NCBI GenBank assembly: GCA_964577365.1
Contig: CAZNYP010000004.1
Span: 3,078 to 67,077 of the forward strand
Reading direction: 5' to 3'
DNA: 64,000 nt
DNA from: JAGOVB01 sp964577365
Lineage (GTDB): Bacteria > Patescibacteriota > Minisyncoccia > Phycocordibacterales > PALSA-1337
A program made the position numbers and the translations under genes. The notes beneath the pieces are model-generated. The model was not told where the DNA came from. It made no database searches and saw nothing but the letters and a program-made list of their open reading frames with translations. Positions 7,298 to 14,498 of the stretch are shown here, piece by piece (within the stretch, counting starts at the first letter, position 1; each line of letters starts with the position of its first letter).

Positions 7298-7930
7298 GAA
7301 ACGCTCGATCGCATAGCGCAGTGTCGTGCGTCGGATTTTCTTTTTATGTGCATGTAAAAACTCTACGAGTCGTTCCTCGTCTACCTTTCCGATCTCACGT
7401 AGTGTCCATCCTACTGCTTTGTGTATGAGATCATGCTTGTCTTCGAGGAGGAGCTCGGCGATCTCGAGTGATGTATCGAGATCTTTTTGTTTTATAAAAT
7501 AATGCGTCGCAATGATGGCGATACGTCGCTCCCACAGATTTTTTGATTTTGCCAGGAGTTTTAAAATATTTTTCTTTTTATCAAAGAGATACTTTCCGAC
7601 GATAAGACTAGCGGAGACGTCGACAAGATCCCAGTTGTTTATATATTTCGTATTGTTGAGATAAAAATCATATATCTCTTTGGTGAGAGGCTGATACGTG
7701 AGGATAAGGAGTGCCGTAAAGCGATACTCGTGTATCGGACTCTCGAGGAGGCGCTGTATTTCAGTGAGTGGTGTAGCCGTATATCGTAGAGCCGCCCTGC
7801 GCATATCAGGTACCGTAATACCTATAAACACATCTCCCTCCCCGTATTCTCCTTTCCCAGTTTTAAAATACTTGGCAAGCACTTTCGCTTTTTTCTTGTC
7901 TGCCAAACTCTCCAATTCTTTTATGAGCAT
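7253..7930 (-). CDS. DNA alkylation repair protein (AlkD-like)
   Basis: 225 residues of HEAT-like helical repeats, as in AlkC/AlkD DNA glycosylases that excise bulky or cationic alkylated bases. Family landmarks: YFKTGKGEYGEGDVFIGITV, RRAALRY, SPIHEYRFTALLIL, YINNWDLVDVSAS (the NWD segment of the DNA-binding cleft), WERRIAIIATHYFI, KAVGWTLREIGK and RRTTLRYAIERF. Full family length. The -10 box TATACT (7937-7942) is 6 nt before the ATG. It converges on dprA and overlaps its last 45 nt. Confidence 0.93.
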   Translation of the reverse strand: MLIKELESLADKKKAKVLAKYFKTGKGEYGEGDVFIGITVPDMRRAALRYTATPLTEIQRLLESPIHEYRFTALLILTYQPLTKEIYDFYLNNTKYINNWDLVDVSASLIVGKYLFDKKKNILKLLAKSKNLWERRIAIIATHYFIKQKDLDTSLEIAELLLEDKHDLIHKAVGWTLREIGKVDEERLVEFLHAHKKKIRRTTLRYAIERFSPDERKTFMAFPHI

Positions 7931-7936
7931 CGTATA

Positions 7937-7942
7937 AGTATA
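7937..7942 (-). promoter_or_regulatory. -10 box of leaderless alkD promoter
   Basis: TATACT, then TATACG, then the ATG at 7930. The upstream promoter part coincides with the hairpin at 7946-7967, so terminator and promoter are stacked. Confidence 0.55.
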
Positions 7943-7945
7943 ACA

Positions 7946-7967
7946 AAAACCGCCCGAAGGCGGTTTT
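7946..7967 (-). terminator. terminator after the basic 26-residue gene
   Basis: Perfect stem AAAACCGCC/GGCGGTTTT with a CGAA loop; on the minus strand it is followed by TTTTTGTT. The symmetric A/T tracts could allow function in both directions. Confidence 0.8.
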
Positions 7968-7975
7968 GCAAGAGA

Positions 7976-8056
7976 CTATCGGCGTCGCTTTGTAGTCTTC
8001 TTTTTCTTGGTTGCCTTTGACTTTCGCTTTGCAACCTTTCGTTTCTTTGCTGCCAT
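7976..8056 (-). CDS. 26-residue Lys/Arg-rich basic protein
   Basis: A tiny gene encoding MAAKKRKVAKRKSKATKKKK followed by TTKRRR: more than half Lys/Arg, the rest mainly Ala, Thr, Val and Ser, similar in composition to histone H1 tails. It has its own terminator 9 nt downstream and lies in an otherwise empty intergenic region between lexA and alkD, which argues for a real expressed gene. A role in nucleoid or RNA binding is plausible from composition alone; it does not match ribosomal proteins L34, L36 or Thx by eye. Confidence 0.6.
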   Translation of the reverse strand: MAAKKRKVAKRKSKATKKKKTTKRRR

Positions 8057-8176
8057 ATAGAGTGTGAAAAAATATTTTGATAAAAGCTTTCGACCACTAC
8101 AGAATTATTGTAGCACCATTAACAAAAAAATAAATTGTAAAAAATAAAAACAGTGGATAACTTTTCAAAATAAAAA

Positions 8177-8749
8177 TTAATATTTTCGAATCACCCCGCG
8201 CACAACTGCAGAAATTTTTAAATCGTACTCAGGATATATAGGTTTGTAATTTTTATTTGCAGGCTCGAGAAAAACTTTTCCATTTTTCTTTCGAAAATAT
8301 TTCATAGTCCACGCTCCATCGACTTCGGCAATCACGATCTCACCTTCTTTTGGTTCTCGAGTGATGCGCTCTGCTAGAACCATATCGCCTTCCATGATGC
8401 CTTCCTCGATCATCGAGTCACCTTTTACTTCGAGGAGAAAAGTCTTTTGAGTATCGCGTACGAGATATTGATCGAGACTGAGTGTATCAAGTGTCATCGG
8501 ATCGATCGTGGTAGGGATACCTGCCTCGACTAGACCGAGAACGGGTACTTCACTACTCAAACGCATGGGAGAGAGGCGTCCCTGCGCATCTTTTTCGAGT
8601 ATACCTAGTTCGACGAGTTTGTTTACGAGTTTAAAAACAGCGTTCTTGGATTTGAATCCAACAAGGTCCATGATCTCGGTATAACTCGGCATACGGCGTT
8701 TGTCCGAGTAGAACGAAAGTATTTTTTGTTTGTATACATCAACACTCAT
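8177..8749 (-). CDS. lexA: LexA repressor
   Basis: 190 residues. N-terminal winged helix (PSYTEIMDLVGFKSKNAVFK is the recognition region), then the S24 self-cleavage domain: Ala76-Gly77 cleavage site in LGLVEAGIP, catalytic Ser112 in VKGDSMIEEG and Lys150 in AWTMKYFRK. RecA filaments on damaged DNA would trigger autocleavage and derepress SOS genes. The start at 8749 is chosen by homology and overlaps the stop of the 63-residue gene upstream (ATGA), so the two are translationally coupled. A LexA box sits in their promoter, giving autorepression. Confidence 0.95.
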   Translation of the reverse strand: MSVDVYKQKILSFYSDKRRMPSYTEIMDLVGFKSKNAVFKLVNKLVELGILEKDAQGRLSPMRLSSEVPVLGLVEAGIPTTIDPMTLDTLSLDQYLVRDTQKTFLLEVKGDSMIEEGIMEGDMVLAERITREPKEGEIVIAEVDGAWTMKYFRKKNGKVFLEPANKNYKPIYPEYDLKISAVVRGVIRKY

Positions 8750-8937
8750 ATAGCAAAGTATGAGATAAAGTCGTTCAAACGTCCAGTCCATGTGAGGGAC
8801 TGTAGCTGGCGCTTGAGGAATTTGTGTCGACGCGCCTCTGTGCGATACGGCATACCACGAATAATCCTCATATCAATCACTGCATTTAAATTGTTAATTT
8901 CTTTTTTTAATTCTCGTACTAATGTATTTGTGCTCAT
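8746..8937 (-). CDS. 63-residue lexA-operon protein, unknown function
   Basis: MSTNTLVRELKKEINNLNAV begins a short, mostly helical, basic protein with the segment MRIIRGMPYRTEARRHKFLK. No membrane segment. It is the first gene of the SOS-regulated unit and its TGA overlaps the lexA ATG. Its -10 box ends 6 nt before the ATG, so the mRNA probably starts at this codon. Function unknown; the tight coupling and shared LexA control suggest a DNA-damage role or simply a translation-leading peptide for lexA. Confidence 0.8.
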   Translation of the reverse strand: MSTNTLVRELKKEINNLNAVIDMRIIRGMPYRTEARRHKFLKRQLQSLTWTGRLNDFISYFAI

Positions 8938-8943
8938 GCATAT

Positions 8944-8972
8944 AGTATAGGTGAACGACTGTTCACCGTCAA
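8944..8972 (-). promoter_or_regulatory. lexA operon promoter
   Basis: Minus strand -35 TTGACG (8967-8972), 17-nt spacer, -10 TATACT (8944-8949), then ATATGC and the ATG at 8937. Spacing and hexamers are near consensus; the predicted start point coincides with the start codon. Confidence 0.8.
8951..8966. promoter_or_regulatory. LexA operator (SOS box)
   Basis: Perfect inverted repeat GTGAACGACTGTTCAC, containing GAAC-N4-GTTC, the Gram-positive-type LexA box core. It fills 16 of the 17 spacer bases of the lexA promoter, so bound LexA would block polymerase directly. Confidence 0.85.
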
Positions 8973-10631
8973 CTATTCCCTGTGGATAAATAGACGGACT
9001 AGCTGTATGTCTCTATATGATACCACGGGGCGGACTTTTTTCTTTTCTAAAATAGTCTTTGCGGGGGCGAGGCGCCAATCACCGTGCTCGTCGTGAGCCT
9101 CGACGAGTGCCTCCATTATTTTTTCAAATCGTCCTTTTTGCATTGTATCGCGTAGATACTCTATCTCCATAGCTACCAGTGGGTCGTTTTCGATGAGCGC
9201 TTCGATATGAGTCAAGACGGTTTCCTGTGTCATTCCTCTCTTTGCGGCGATGTCGGGGAGAGAGAGTCTGTTTTGGAGGAGTTCGTGTGTTTCCTCGTAG
9301 GTGCTACGTTTTGTTTTTTTCTTTACTTCTGGAGCGATTGATTTTAGATATGCTTTTTGGGCCGCAGGGACATCGATACGATCGAGGAGTTCGACTGCAT
9401 TGTATGATGCACGTTTGAGCTCTTCGTCATATGAGAGCACGTCTGGATGTACCTCGAGTGCTACTTCATTGATACCGAGGATCGTGAGTCCGGTGAGTGT
9501 ACGCACACGTGAGAGTGCCACATATCCCATACCTTTTTCAAATGATTTTGAGAGGTCTACCTCGACCGCATCGAGACTCATCCCCTGACTCTTGTGTACG
9601 GTGATCGCCCATGCGAGACGTAGCGGGATCTGACTGATCTCGGCGAGTACCCTTCCGTCCTCCTCTACACGCCACGACTCGGGACTTACTTTTATGACCT
9701 TGTCTTTTACTCTGACCTGTGGACCTTCGAGTGAGGTCACAACACCGAGTGTCCCGTTTACATATCCGACATCAGGATTGTTTTTTACAAACATCACTCG
9801 AGCACCCACCTTTAGATCGAGCTTTTCCGGAGCGAGGCAGCTTTTTTTAAGGACAGCAACCAGGAACTCATTTCCTCGATGGATCATCGTATAGGTCGCA
9901 GATTTGCCTTTTATTTTTTCGAGTTCTTTTTTATTTACTACATCCACATCAACATTGTGCGTAAACAGGCGAGTCGGCTCGGTCACAGATATCTCTTTTT
10001 TGTTTGCAACAAAACACGCCTCTATATATGTATGCGTCTCTTCGCTGATGCGGTTCGCCCGGATATCGTTGAGGAGCATGGTCGCACGATCGTCGGTCTG
10101 ACGATATTGTTCTTCGAGATAGCAGACTTTGAAATCGGCTTCTTCCCATGCTTTTGACTCGTATACAAAAAAAGCTTCGGGCTCTCCTGCGCGCGAGACG
10201 GGTGGTAGCTGAAAAAAATCTCCACAGAGAATCACCTGGATCCCGCCGAACGGTTCGTCCTTGTGTTTGCCCATGCGCAGTATCCGATCTACCAAATCGA
10301 GACGAAAATGATGGAGCATCGATACCTCATCGATAATGAGGACTTTTACCTGGTCGATACGACGTTTGATGTGCGACTTTTTTAAAATATCTTTTATATC
10401 ACCCGTATCGAGCTCGGATTTTACCCCGATCCCTGACCATGCGTGGATCGTCGTCCCGCCCATGTGTGTAGCAGCGATCCCGGTAGACGCAGTGATACCG
10501 ATCGAAATGTCGTGCGATTTTAAATAGTCTATGTATAGATTGAGCACATGCGTCTTCCCCGATCCTGCAGGACCAGTGAGATAGACATTGTGTCCCATTT
10601 TCATAATATCGAGTGCTTGAGCTTGGGTCAT
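8973..10631 (-). CDS. Pif1/RecD-like superfamily 1 DNA helicase
   Basis: 552 residues. N-terminal Walker A LTGPAGSGKTHVLN, motif Ia ITASTGIAATHMGGTTIHAW, Walker B VLIIDEVSMLHHF, motif III FGGIQVILCGDFFQLPPV and C-terminal SF1B motifs RLAWAITVHKSQGMSLDAVE and MGYVALSRVRT are typical of Pif1-family 5'-3' helicases. After residue 430 a helical region with SLPDIAAKRGMTQETVLTHI resembles the helicase-and-RNaseD-like HTH domain seen in bacterial Pif1 relatives. It probably resolves structured DNA in replication or repair. It is divergent from topA and its end abuts the lexA promoter. Confidence 0.9.
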   Translation of the reverse strand: MTQAQALDIMKMGHNVYLTGPAGSGKTHVLNLYIDYLKSHDISIGITASTGIAATHMGGTTIHAWSGIGVKSELDTGDIKDILKKSHIKRRIDQVKVLIIDEVSMLHHFRLDLVDRILRMGKHKDEPFGGIQVILCGDFFQLPPVSRAGEPEAFFVYESKAWEEADFKVCYLEEQYRQTDDRATMLLNDIRANRISEETHTYIEACFVANKKEISVTEPTRLFTHNVDVDVVNKKELEKIKGKSATYTMIHRGNEFLVAVLKKSCLAPEKLDLKVGARVMFVKNNPDVGYVNGTLGVVTSLEGPQVRVKDKVIKVSPESWRVEEDGRVLAEISQIPLRLAWAITVHKSQGMSLDAVEVDLSKSFEKGMGYVALSRVRTLTGLTILGINEVALEVHPDVLSYDEELKRASYNAVELLDRIDVPAAQKAYLKSIAPEVKKKTKRSTYEETHELLQNRLSLPDIAAKRGMTQETVLTHIEALIENDPLVAMEIEYLRDTMQKGRFEKIMEALVEAHDEHGDWRLAPAKTILEKKKVRPVVSYRDIQLVRLFIHRE

Positions 10632-10639
10632 AGGTATAT

Positions 10640-10645
10640 AGTATA
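10640..10645 (-). promoter_or_regulatory. -10 box of helicase promoter
   Basis: TATACT on the minus strand, 8 nt before the ATG at 10631; same near-leaderless layout as other genes. The -35 is unclear. Confidence 0.45.
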
Positions 10646-10658
10646 TCCTATCGGGAAT

Positions 10659-10687
10659 TTGCCAATACTTTATATATCGTGTAATAC
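10659..10687 (+). promoter_or_regulatory. topA promoter
   Basis: TTGCCA (10659-10664), 17-nt spacer, TAATAC (10682-10687). The ATG follows at 10700, so the leader would be only about 5 nt. The element overlaps the divergent helicase promoter. Confidence 0.55.
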
Positions 10688-10699
10688 TGGTACATACAT

Positions 10700-12880
10700 A
10701 TGAAACTTGTCATCGTTGAGTCGCCTGCAAAGGCCAAAACAATTTCAAAATATTTGGGCGACGGATACACAGTCCGAGCGAGTGTTGGACATGTGCGCGA
10801 TATTCCAAAAAGTCAGAAAAAGGCGATCGATATCGAAGCCGGCTTTGTTCCTCACTATGAAATCTCTCCTGGAAAAGAAAAAGTCATCTCTGAGATAAAA
10901 TCTCTCGCGAAAAAAGCTGACGAGGTGCTGCTTGCAACTGACCCCGACCGCGAAGGTGAAGCGATCGCATGGCACATCGCCGAAGCTACGGGTCTCAAAA
11001 AGCCTCAACGAGTAGTTTTTCACGAAATCACCAAAGATGCGATAAAAGAAGCGATTCTCCACCCGCGTCTCATCGATCAAAATCTCCGCAAAGCACAAGA
11101 AGCACGGCGTGTGCTCGACCGACTGGTCGGATATGATCTCTCGGGACTCATTTGGAAAAAAGTCCGCTACGGACTTTCTGCGGGACGAGTACAATCCCCT
11201 GCACTCCGCATCATCATGGAACGCGAACGAGAGATTCGTGCCTTTATTCCTCATGCATATTGGACCATCACTGCAAAAACGAAAACCAAAAAGGGCGACG
11301 AGATCACTTTCACCTGCAGCGAAGAGCCTACTGAGAAAAAGAAGATGGAAGAGATAGTGAAAAAGGCAGAAAACGAAGACTGGGTCATTGCAAAGGTAGA
11401 AGAATCAGAAGTAAAACGCAGTCCTCGAGCTCCATTTACCACATCTACCCTCCAACAAGCCGCGAGTACCCGCCTCGGCTTTGCTCCATCTCGCACCATG
11501 ATGATCGCTCAGCGTCTGTACGAGGCCGGTCTCATCACCTATATGCGTACCGACAGTACCAACCTCTCAAAACAAGCCCTCGACCAGGCCTCTGTCGTCA
11601 TCAAAAAAGAATACGGGGACAAATTCTACCAGCACCGTACCTATGCGACCAAAAGCAAAAATGCCCAGGAAGCGCACGAAGCGATCCGCCCTACTGACCT
11701 CTCAAGACAAAGCGCTGGTGCAAACGACGAACAGAAAAAACTGTATCGTCTGATCTGGCAGCGCGCCCTTTCGTCACAGATGGCAGATGCAATCACTCTA
11801 CGAACACGCGTCACTGCAAACGTAATCTCTCACTCTATCCCCGACTTTGCTGCAAATGGAAACCGTATTCTCTTTCCAGGATGGCTCACGGTCGACACTG
11901 AGGGTCAAGGCGAAGAAGTGACCCTTCCAAAAGTCGCTGAAAAGGATCCACTCGATCTCCTCTCTATCGAGCCACTTGAAAAATTCACCGAACCACCGAG
12001 CCGCTATACCGAAGCAGGGCTCGTCAAAGAACTCGAAAAACGAGGTATCGGACGACCATCTACCTACGCATCGATCATCCGCACCATCGAGGAGCGAGGC
12101 TATGTCACAAAAGAAAACAAGACACTCATGCCGACCGATACCGGCGATGTGGTTTCTTCTTTCCTTGAGGAGTATTTCAAGGACTATATCAGTGATACCT
12201 TTACCGCAGAGATGGAGGACAAGCTCGACGAGATCGCCGATGGAAAACGAGAATACCTGGAAACATTGGAAAAATTCTACAAACCGTTTTTGAAAGACGT
12301 AAAATCAAAAGAAAAAATCGACAAGCTCACGACCCTCGGTGACGCTGATCCAAAATACAAATGTCCAAAATGTGGAAAGAAAATGGATATAAAGCTCGGA
12401 AAAAATGGAAAATTCCTCTCTTGTTCGACGTATCCGGAGTGTGATGGCGCACTCACCATAGAGGGAGTGGAAATAAAAAAGGACGAACCGATCGGAACCG
12501 ATCCAGATACCGGCCTCCCTATATACGTCCTCATTGGAAAATATGGTCCGTATGTGCAGCTCGGAGATCGTCCAGAAAAGAAAAAGAAAGGAGAGAAACC
12601 TCGCATGGCGAGTATTCCAAAAGGAGCAGACCTCGCAAAAGTAACTGTGGCTGATGCTCAAAAATATCTGAGTGTTCCTCGCAAGCTCGGCGAACATCCA
12701 CAAACCGGCAAAACTATCACTGCCTCTATCGGTCGCTTTGGTCCATACATAGTGCACGATACAGATTTCCGATCACTCAAAACTGACGATGTGTACACGA
12801 TCGAGCTCCCTCGTGCTCTCGAGATACTTGCTGAGCCAAAAAAGAAGCGCGGATTTGCGAAGAAAACAAAAAAGGAGTAG
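10700..12880 (+). CDS. topA: DNA topoisomerase I (type IA)
   Basis: 726 residues. Relaxes negative supercoils by single-strand passage. TOPRIM domain at the N-terminus (KLVIVESPAKAKTISKYLG; acidic DPDREGEAIAWH), then the type IA core with catalytic Tyr281 in the motif YMRTDSTNLS, and RPTDLS, GRPSTYASII further on. One C4 zinc ribbon lies near residues 555-585 (CPKCGKKMD with CSTYPEC). It is followed by two TopoI repeats around GTDPDTGLPIYVLIGKYGPY and GRFGPYIVHD and a basic tail KKKRGFAKKTKKE. Fewer zinc ribbons than in E. coli. Divergent from the helicase. Confidence 0.97.
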   Translation: MKLVIVESPAKAKTISKYLGDGYTVRASVGHVRDIPKSQKKAIDIEAGFVPHYEISPGKEKVISEIKSLAKKADEVLLATDPDREGEAIAWHIAEATGLKKPQRVVFHEITKDAIKEAILHPRLIDQNLRKAQEARRVLDRLVGYDLSGLIWKKVRYGLSAGRVQSPALRIIMEREREIRAFIPHAYWTITAKTKTKKGDEITFTCSEEPTEKKKMEEIVKKAENEDWVIAKVEESEVKRSPRAPFTTSTLQQAASTRLGFAPSRTMMIAQRLYEAGLITYMRTDSTNLSKQALDQASVVIKKEYGDKFYQHRTYATKSKNAQEAHEAIRPTDLSRQSAGANDEQKKLYRLIWQRALSSQMADAITLRTRVTANVISHSIPDFAANGNRILFPGWLTVDTEGQGEEVTLPKVAEKDPLDLLSIEPLEKFTEPPSRYTEAGLVKELEKRGIGRPSTYASIIRTIEERGYVTKENKTLMPTDTGDVVSSFLEEYFKDYISDTFTAEMEDKLDEIADGKREYLETLEKFYKPFLKDVKSKEKIDKLTTLGDADPKYKCPKCGKKMDIKLGKNGKFLSCSTYPECDGALTIEGVEIKKDEPIGTDPDTGLPIYVLIGKYGPYVQLGDRPEKKKKGEKPRMASIPKGADLAKVTVADAQKYLSVPRKLGEHPQTGKTITASIGRFGPYIVHDTDFRSLKTDDVYTIELPRALEILAEPKKKRGFAKKTKKE

Positions 12881-12892
12881 GGTATTTTGTGA

Positions 12893-13120
12893 ATGACAAC
12901 TATACAGTCCTTTCAACGAGGAGATCTCGTATCTCCCGCACACCCAGGTGACATCTTTCCCATCGACTGCGAATTCCCTGGCGCACGTCCTCCTGACGGA
13001 ATGGTTATCGTGCGAGGAGCGCGTGACACAGAGGCTGGTCACCAGGTCCTCCTCACAGGTCAGGATGGCCAGCTCCGTTGGTTTCAAGCTGACCATTTTC
13101 GGAGAGTGCCCTCATCCTGA
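12893..13120 (+). CDS. orphan protein, 75 aa, unknown function
   Basis: 75 residues, start ATG 12893, 12 nt after the topA stop; no separate promoter is evident, so it may be read through from topA. Compact soluble composition with FQRGDLVSPAHPGDIFPID and MVIVRGARDTEAGHQVLL, suggesting a small beta-rich barrel. Higher G+C than topA. A 14-bp perfect hairpin follows at 13128-13157. Not recognised. Confidence 0.6.
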   Translation: MTTIQSFQRGDLVSPAHPGDIFPIDCEFPGARPPDGMVIVRGARDTEAGHQVLLTGQDGQLRWFQADHFRRVPSS

Positions 13121-13127
13121 AAATTCC

Positions 13128-13160
13128 AAGGCCCGGCGCGCATGCGCGCCGGGCCTTTGT
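13128..13160 (+). terminator. strong GC-rich terminator
   Basis: Perfect 14-bp stem AAGGCCCGGCGCGC/GCGCGCCGGGCCTT with a 2-nt centre and a short T-run. It lies between the convergent orphan genes 12893-13120 and 13163-13399. Confidence 0.75.
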
Positions 13161-13162
13161 AG

Positions 13163-13399
13163 TCACACGATGACCTGTTCTCCCTTTCGACGGGAAACCT
13201 CATGGCGAACCGCACTGACCAGACAATTATCAACCCATCCTTTGTTGGGTAATCCTTGTAAAATCTCCTCCAACTGTGGAAGTGATAACTCACGTGGATC
13301 TCCGAGTAAATCGACGAGTTCTCTCGTCCTTTGGGGATCCATGGGTGCCTCAAGATACCTCTTCACTGTCAGGTTTTGTTTGAACTCTTCAGGTTTCAT
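13163..13399 (-). CDS. orphan protein, 78 aa, unknown function
   Basis: 78 residues, largely helical and charged (MKPEEFKQNLTVKRYLEAPM, then LVDLLGDPRELSLPQLEEIL). A ribosome binding site-like GAAAGGGAA lies about 8 nt before the ATG at 13399, in contrast to the SD-less housekeeping genes. It faces the 75-residue orphan across the 13128-13160 hairpin. The pattern LSLPQLEEILQGLPNKGWVD recalls the neighbouring 71-residue orphan (LALPLPKLLELDEELQTAPR), so the two may be distant paralogues. Confidence 0.6.
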   Translation of the reverse strand: MKPEEFKQNLTVKRYLEAPMDPQRTRELVDLLGDPRELSLPQLEEILQGLPNKGWVDNCLVSAVRHEVSRRKGEQVIV

Positions 13400-13440
13400 G
13401 CCAGTTTTCCCTTTCCGCCCCTATTCTACTCCTTTTATAT

Positions 13441-13493
13441 AAAAAAGAAACAGCCGGTCCACCAAACCCGTGAAGGTATAGTGGCCCGGCTGC
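13441..13493 (-). terminator. terminator of the 13508-13723 orphan
   Basis: Stem CAGCCGG/CCGGCTG reinforced by CCAC/GTGG (13451-13462 with 13481-13492); minus-strand T-tract TTTCTTTTTT follows. Confidence 0.75.
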
Positions 13494-13507
13494 AATGGGG
13501 ACCGTCA

Positions 13508-13723
13508 TCAGCACATGGGACAGGCGACCACCTCGCGCAGCGCTCGCTGCAGGCGCCAGTGAGCTTCGATAGCTTCAGTTACAGCACGTCGCAAGCGTAC
13601 CCACAGGCCATCTCGAGGAGCAGTTTGAAGCTCCTCATCGAGCTCGAGCAGCTTTGGCAATGGCAGCGCCAGGACCCGATCCTCTGGAGACGTTCCATTT
13701 TGAGACAAGATCTCTTCAATCAT
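13508..13723 (-). CDS. orphan protein, 71 aa, unknown function
   Basis: 71 residues from the ATG at 13723 (MIEEILSQNGTSPEDRVLAL). A GTG three codons upstream is possible, but AAGGGGG lies 8 nt before this ATG. Helical, Leu/Glu/Arg rich, ending in ACPMC with two cysteines. Clear ribosome binding site and private terminator; G+C well above the neighbours. Composition resembles the 78-residue orphan upstream in transcription. No family recognised. Confidence 0.6.
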   Translation of the reverse strand: MIEEILSQNGTSPEDRVLALPLPKLLELDEELQTAPRDGLWVRLRRAVTEAIEAHWRLQRALREVVACPMC

Positions 13724-13784
13724 GTCAATCACCCCCTTCTGCGATCAGGCTAGCACAAAATTTTACATATGTCCACAATCGTTG

Positions 13785-13857
13785 TGCCGAGGACCAGGAT
13801 CGAACTGGTGACCTATCCCTCTTCAGGGGAGCGCTCTACCAACTGAGCTACCTCGGC
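13785..13857 (-). tRNA. tRNA-Phe (GAA)
   Basis: 73-nt cloverleaf: acceptor GCCGAGG/CCTCGGC, D-arm GCTC/GAGC, anticodon loop CTGAAGA (anticodon GAA), T-loop TTCGATC, discriminator A. No encoded CCA. Confidence 0.96.
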
Positions 13858-13862
13858 AATCT

Positions 13863-14126
13863 TTATATATTTAACAAATCCAGAATATCTGAAGTCCGCT
13901 GACTATCTCCTTGTGGAGACCGCATGAGTTTATCTACCCCTAGTGCCTCGAGATACGGCTGTACAAAATAGTACGCGCCCAATGTAAGTACAATGACGAC
14001 TACCCAGTACCCGTATTTGATTACTCTGTCCCAACGCTGGGCACTGCGAAGCTTCCGGAGAATTTTATTGTTCTCCTCTACTAATTCATGCGTCTTGTAC
14101 AAAAGATCACGTTCTTCTGGACTCAT
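13863..14126 (-). CDS. small membrane protein with N-terminal helix, unknown function
   Basis: 87 residues. An N-terminal charged helix (SPEERDLLYKTHELVEENNK, coiled-coil-like) precedes one membrane span (GYWVVVIVLTLGAYYFVQPY) and a short polar tail. Start ATG 14126 has TATACT at 14133-14138 exactly 6 nt upstream. Located between two tRNA genes. The layout of coiled coil plus single span suggests a protein that oligomerises at the membrane, but no family is assigned. Confidence 0.7.
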   Translation of the reverse strand: MSPEERDLLYKTHELVEENNKILRKLRSAQRWDRVIKYGYWVVVIVLTLGAYYFVQPYLEALGVDKLMRSPQGDSQRTSDILDLLNI

Positions 14127-14132
14127 GGGGTG

Positions 14133-14138
14133 AGTATA
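14133..14138 (-). promoter_or_regulatory. -10 box of leaderless promoter
   Basis: TATACT, 6 nt before ATG 14126; a TTGATT 16 nt upstream (14155-14160) could be the -35. Confidence 0.6.
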
Positions 14139-14162
14139 CCAGAAAAATGGCTTAAATCAATG

Positions 14163-14234
14163 TGCCCCCACCAGGAATTGAACCTGGAACTATCCCTTAG
14201 GACGGGACTGTTATATCCGTTTAACTACAGGGGC
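14163..14234 (-). tRNA. tRNA-Arg (CCU)
   Basis: 72-nt cloverleaf: acceptor GCCCCTG/TGGGGGC, D-arm GTTA/TAAC, anticodon stem GTCCC/GGGAT with loop GTCCTAA (anticodon CCT), T-loop TTCAATT, discriminator A. Reads AGG codons. Confidence 0.93.
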
Positions 14235-14247
14235 AGTAGACTAGAGT

Positions 14248-14484
14248 CTACTTTACACCCAAAAGCTCCGCAAGGCGCTCCTCCTCAAATCCAACCATGA
14301 TCTCTCCATCGATATCAAGAACTGGTACTCCCATCTGGCCAGACTTTTCTACCATTTCTTTTCGCTTTTCGATATCAGTACCGACATTGTGCTCGGTGTA
14401 TGCGATATTGTGATTTTTCATGAATTCCTTTGCAAGTCCACAAAAGTGACATGTTGCTGTCGAATATATTGTTACGTTTTTCAT
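14248..14484 (-). CDS. glutaredoxin-like protein
   Basis: 78 residues with a thioredoxin fold: redox motif CHFC (residues 12-15 in STATCHFCGLAKEF), the cis-proline segment GVPVLDIDG and a terminal helix EEERLAELLG. The size and CxxC match glutaredoxin/NrdH-like electron donors. With a ribonucleotide reductase 7 kb away, it is a candidate reductant, but this is inference. TATAAT at 14491-14496 lies 6 nt before the ATG. Confidence 0.88.
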   Translation of the reverse strand: MKNVTIYSTATCHFCGLAKEFMKNHNIAYTEHNVGTDIEKRKEMVEKSGQMGVPVLDIDGEIMVGFEEERLAELLGVK

Positions 14485-14490
14485 GGAAAT

Positions 14491-14496
14491 ATTATA
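14491..14496 (-). promoter_or_regulatory. -10 box of leaderless glutaredoxin promoter
   Basis: TATAAT, then ATTTCC, then the ATG at 14484. Confidence 0.6.
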
Positions 14497-14498
14497 CC

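Noticed and set aside
8057..8176. AT-rich gap between lexA and the basic peptide, with a DnaA-like GTGGATAA and a CTACAGAATTATTGTAG hairpin
   Set aside because: A single imperfect box and a weak hairpin without a clean T-tract do not support an origin or a terminator.
12277..12757. Minus-strand frames of 109 and 150 codons opposite topA
   Set aside because: Antisense shadows in a gene with unbroken homology on the plus strand.
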